DNA from: DASYML01 sp036399835
GTDB taxonomy: Bacteria; Acidobacteriota; Blastocatellia; Pyrinomonadales; Pyrinomonadaceae
Assembly: GCA_036399835.1 (NCBI GenBank)
Contig: DASWMI010000168.1
Span: forward strand, 16,173-80,172
Direction: 5' to 3'
Length of the DNA stretch: 64,000 nt
Notes under the pieces: model-generated
Seen by the model: only the letters and a program-made list of their open reading frames with translations
The model's database searches: none
What the model was told of the DNA's origin: nothing
Translations under genes and position numbers: made by a program
Part shown: positions 63,547 through 64,000 of the stretch, in pieces
How the letters are laid out: each line of letters begins with the position of its first letter
Position numbering within the stretch: the stretch's first letter is position 1

Positions 63547-64000
63547 CTATCTTCCGACAACTTCAAAGCCTGCTTCCAGACCGCCCACGGAGCTTGTCCC
63601 GACAGTGAGATTGAACCTGCCAGGCTCGACCACAAAGCGCATCTCCTGATTATAAAAGCCGAGCTGCGCAGGCGTGAGCGTAAAGGAGACGCGCCGCTTC
63701 TCTCCTGCGCGCAGCGTGACGCGCTCAAACCCTTTTAGCTCTTTGATTGGACGCGTGACGCTCGAAGCCATGTCCCTCAGGTAAAGCTGGACCACTTCAT
63801 CGCCCGCGCGCTGGCCCGTATTCTCAATCTCGACCGTCGCCTTCAACTGCCCGTCGGGTCGTATGCGCTCGGCGCTCAGTTGCAGGTTCGTCAGGCGAAA
63901 CTGCGTATAGCTCAGCCCATACCCGAAAGGGAAGAGAGGCGTGACGGGCGCGTCCAGGTATTTCGAGGTGTACTTATTATTAGGGTCGGGCGGGCGGCCA
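63547..64000 (-). CDS. beta-glucosidase-like GH3 protein, C-terminal part
   Basis: The last 150 codons of a gene whose start lies beyond the window edge. It shows the end of the GH3 C-terminal domain (PLFPFGYGLSYTQFRL) followed by the fibronectin type III-like domain (VEIENTGQRAGDEVVQLYLRD, then RPIKELKGFERV and GFYNQEMRFVVEPG). GH3 enzymes release glucose from beta-linked oligosaccharides. Only 3 bases separate it from the GH144 gene, so the two are co-transcribed and probably act in sequence on beta-1,2-glucan. The catalytic domain is not visible here. Confidence 0.9.
   Translation of the reverse strand, partial: GRPPDPNNKYTSKYLDAPVTPLFPFGYGLSYTQFRLTNLQLSAERIRPDGQLKATVEIENTGQRAGDEVVQLYLRDMASSVTRPIKELKGFERVTLRAGEKRRVSFTLTPAQLGFYNQEMRFVVEPGRFNLTVGTSSVGGLEAGFEVVGR

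Overview
The window reads as one chromosomal stretch of a moderately GC-rich, didermic heterotroph, most likely an Acidobacteriota member of the Blastocatellia type. This is inference: there is no rRNA or other taxonomic marker. It rests on an Oar-like TonB receptor with an N-terminal carboxypeptidase-regulatory domain, six FG-GAP/VCBS proteins with ASPIC/UnbV ends (CRTAC1 family), many exported TPR proteins, S9 peptidase and PrsW genes, and no plasmid, phage or transposase genes. No tRNA, rRNA, CRISPR array or insertion sequence was found.

Layout. 1-9.2 kb: small conserved proteins, DinB-fold protein, FdxA-type ferredoxin, TPR protein, beta-lactamase-fold hydrolase, PrsW, SDR oxidoreductase, Wza-like polysaccharide export protein. 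9.3-21.7 kb: DUF1003 protein, a probable small RNA gene, APC permease behind a structured leader, zinc-ribbon protein, purD, PspA with a partner, S9 peptidase, LysR regulator overlapping a membrane protein. 21.7-29.8 kb: minus-strand operon of three CRTAC1 proteins and an RnfD/UnbU-like membrane protein. 30.0-35.4 kb: divergent NitT/TauT-type ABC cluster whose substrate-binding gene has an in-frame TGA exactly where relatives carry Cys, best read as selenocysteine. 35.5-45.1 kb: a second giant TPR/VCBS/UnbV gene, a nitrilase-family amidase, an isoprenoid-synthase-like protein and two more CRTAC1 genes. 45.2-60.8 kb: maltodextrin/starch locus with a TonB receptor, two TPR proteins, three exported GH13 enzymes, 4-alpha-glucanotransferase and an SLC45-like sugar transporter. 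60.9-64.0 kb: two small minus-strand genes, then a GH3 - GH144 pair pointing to beta-1,2-glucan breakdown, cut by the window edge.

How it fits together. The right third is a carbohydrate-use region: outer-membrane uptake (TonB receptor), periplasmic hydrolysis (GH13 enzymes with signal peptides), inner-membrane uptake (MFS) and cytoplasmic disproportionation (MalQ). The middle is a symmetrical block in which two giant exported TPR/VCBS/UnbV proteins with a shared, unnamed C-terminal module flank the ABC cluster.

The most interesting signals are the candidate selenoprotein substrate-binding protein; a heptamer TGGWCCA repeated roughly ten times more often than chance, in all reading frames and between genes; a promoter-hairpins-terminator unit that looks like an unannotated small RNA with an anti-Shine-Dalgarno loop; a structured leader before the TonB receptor; and a 97-bp identical tract shared by two otherwise diverged GH13 genes.
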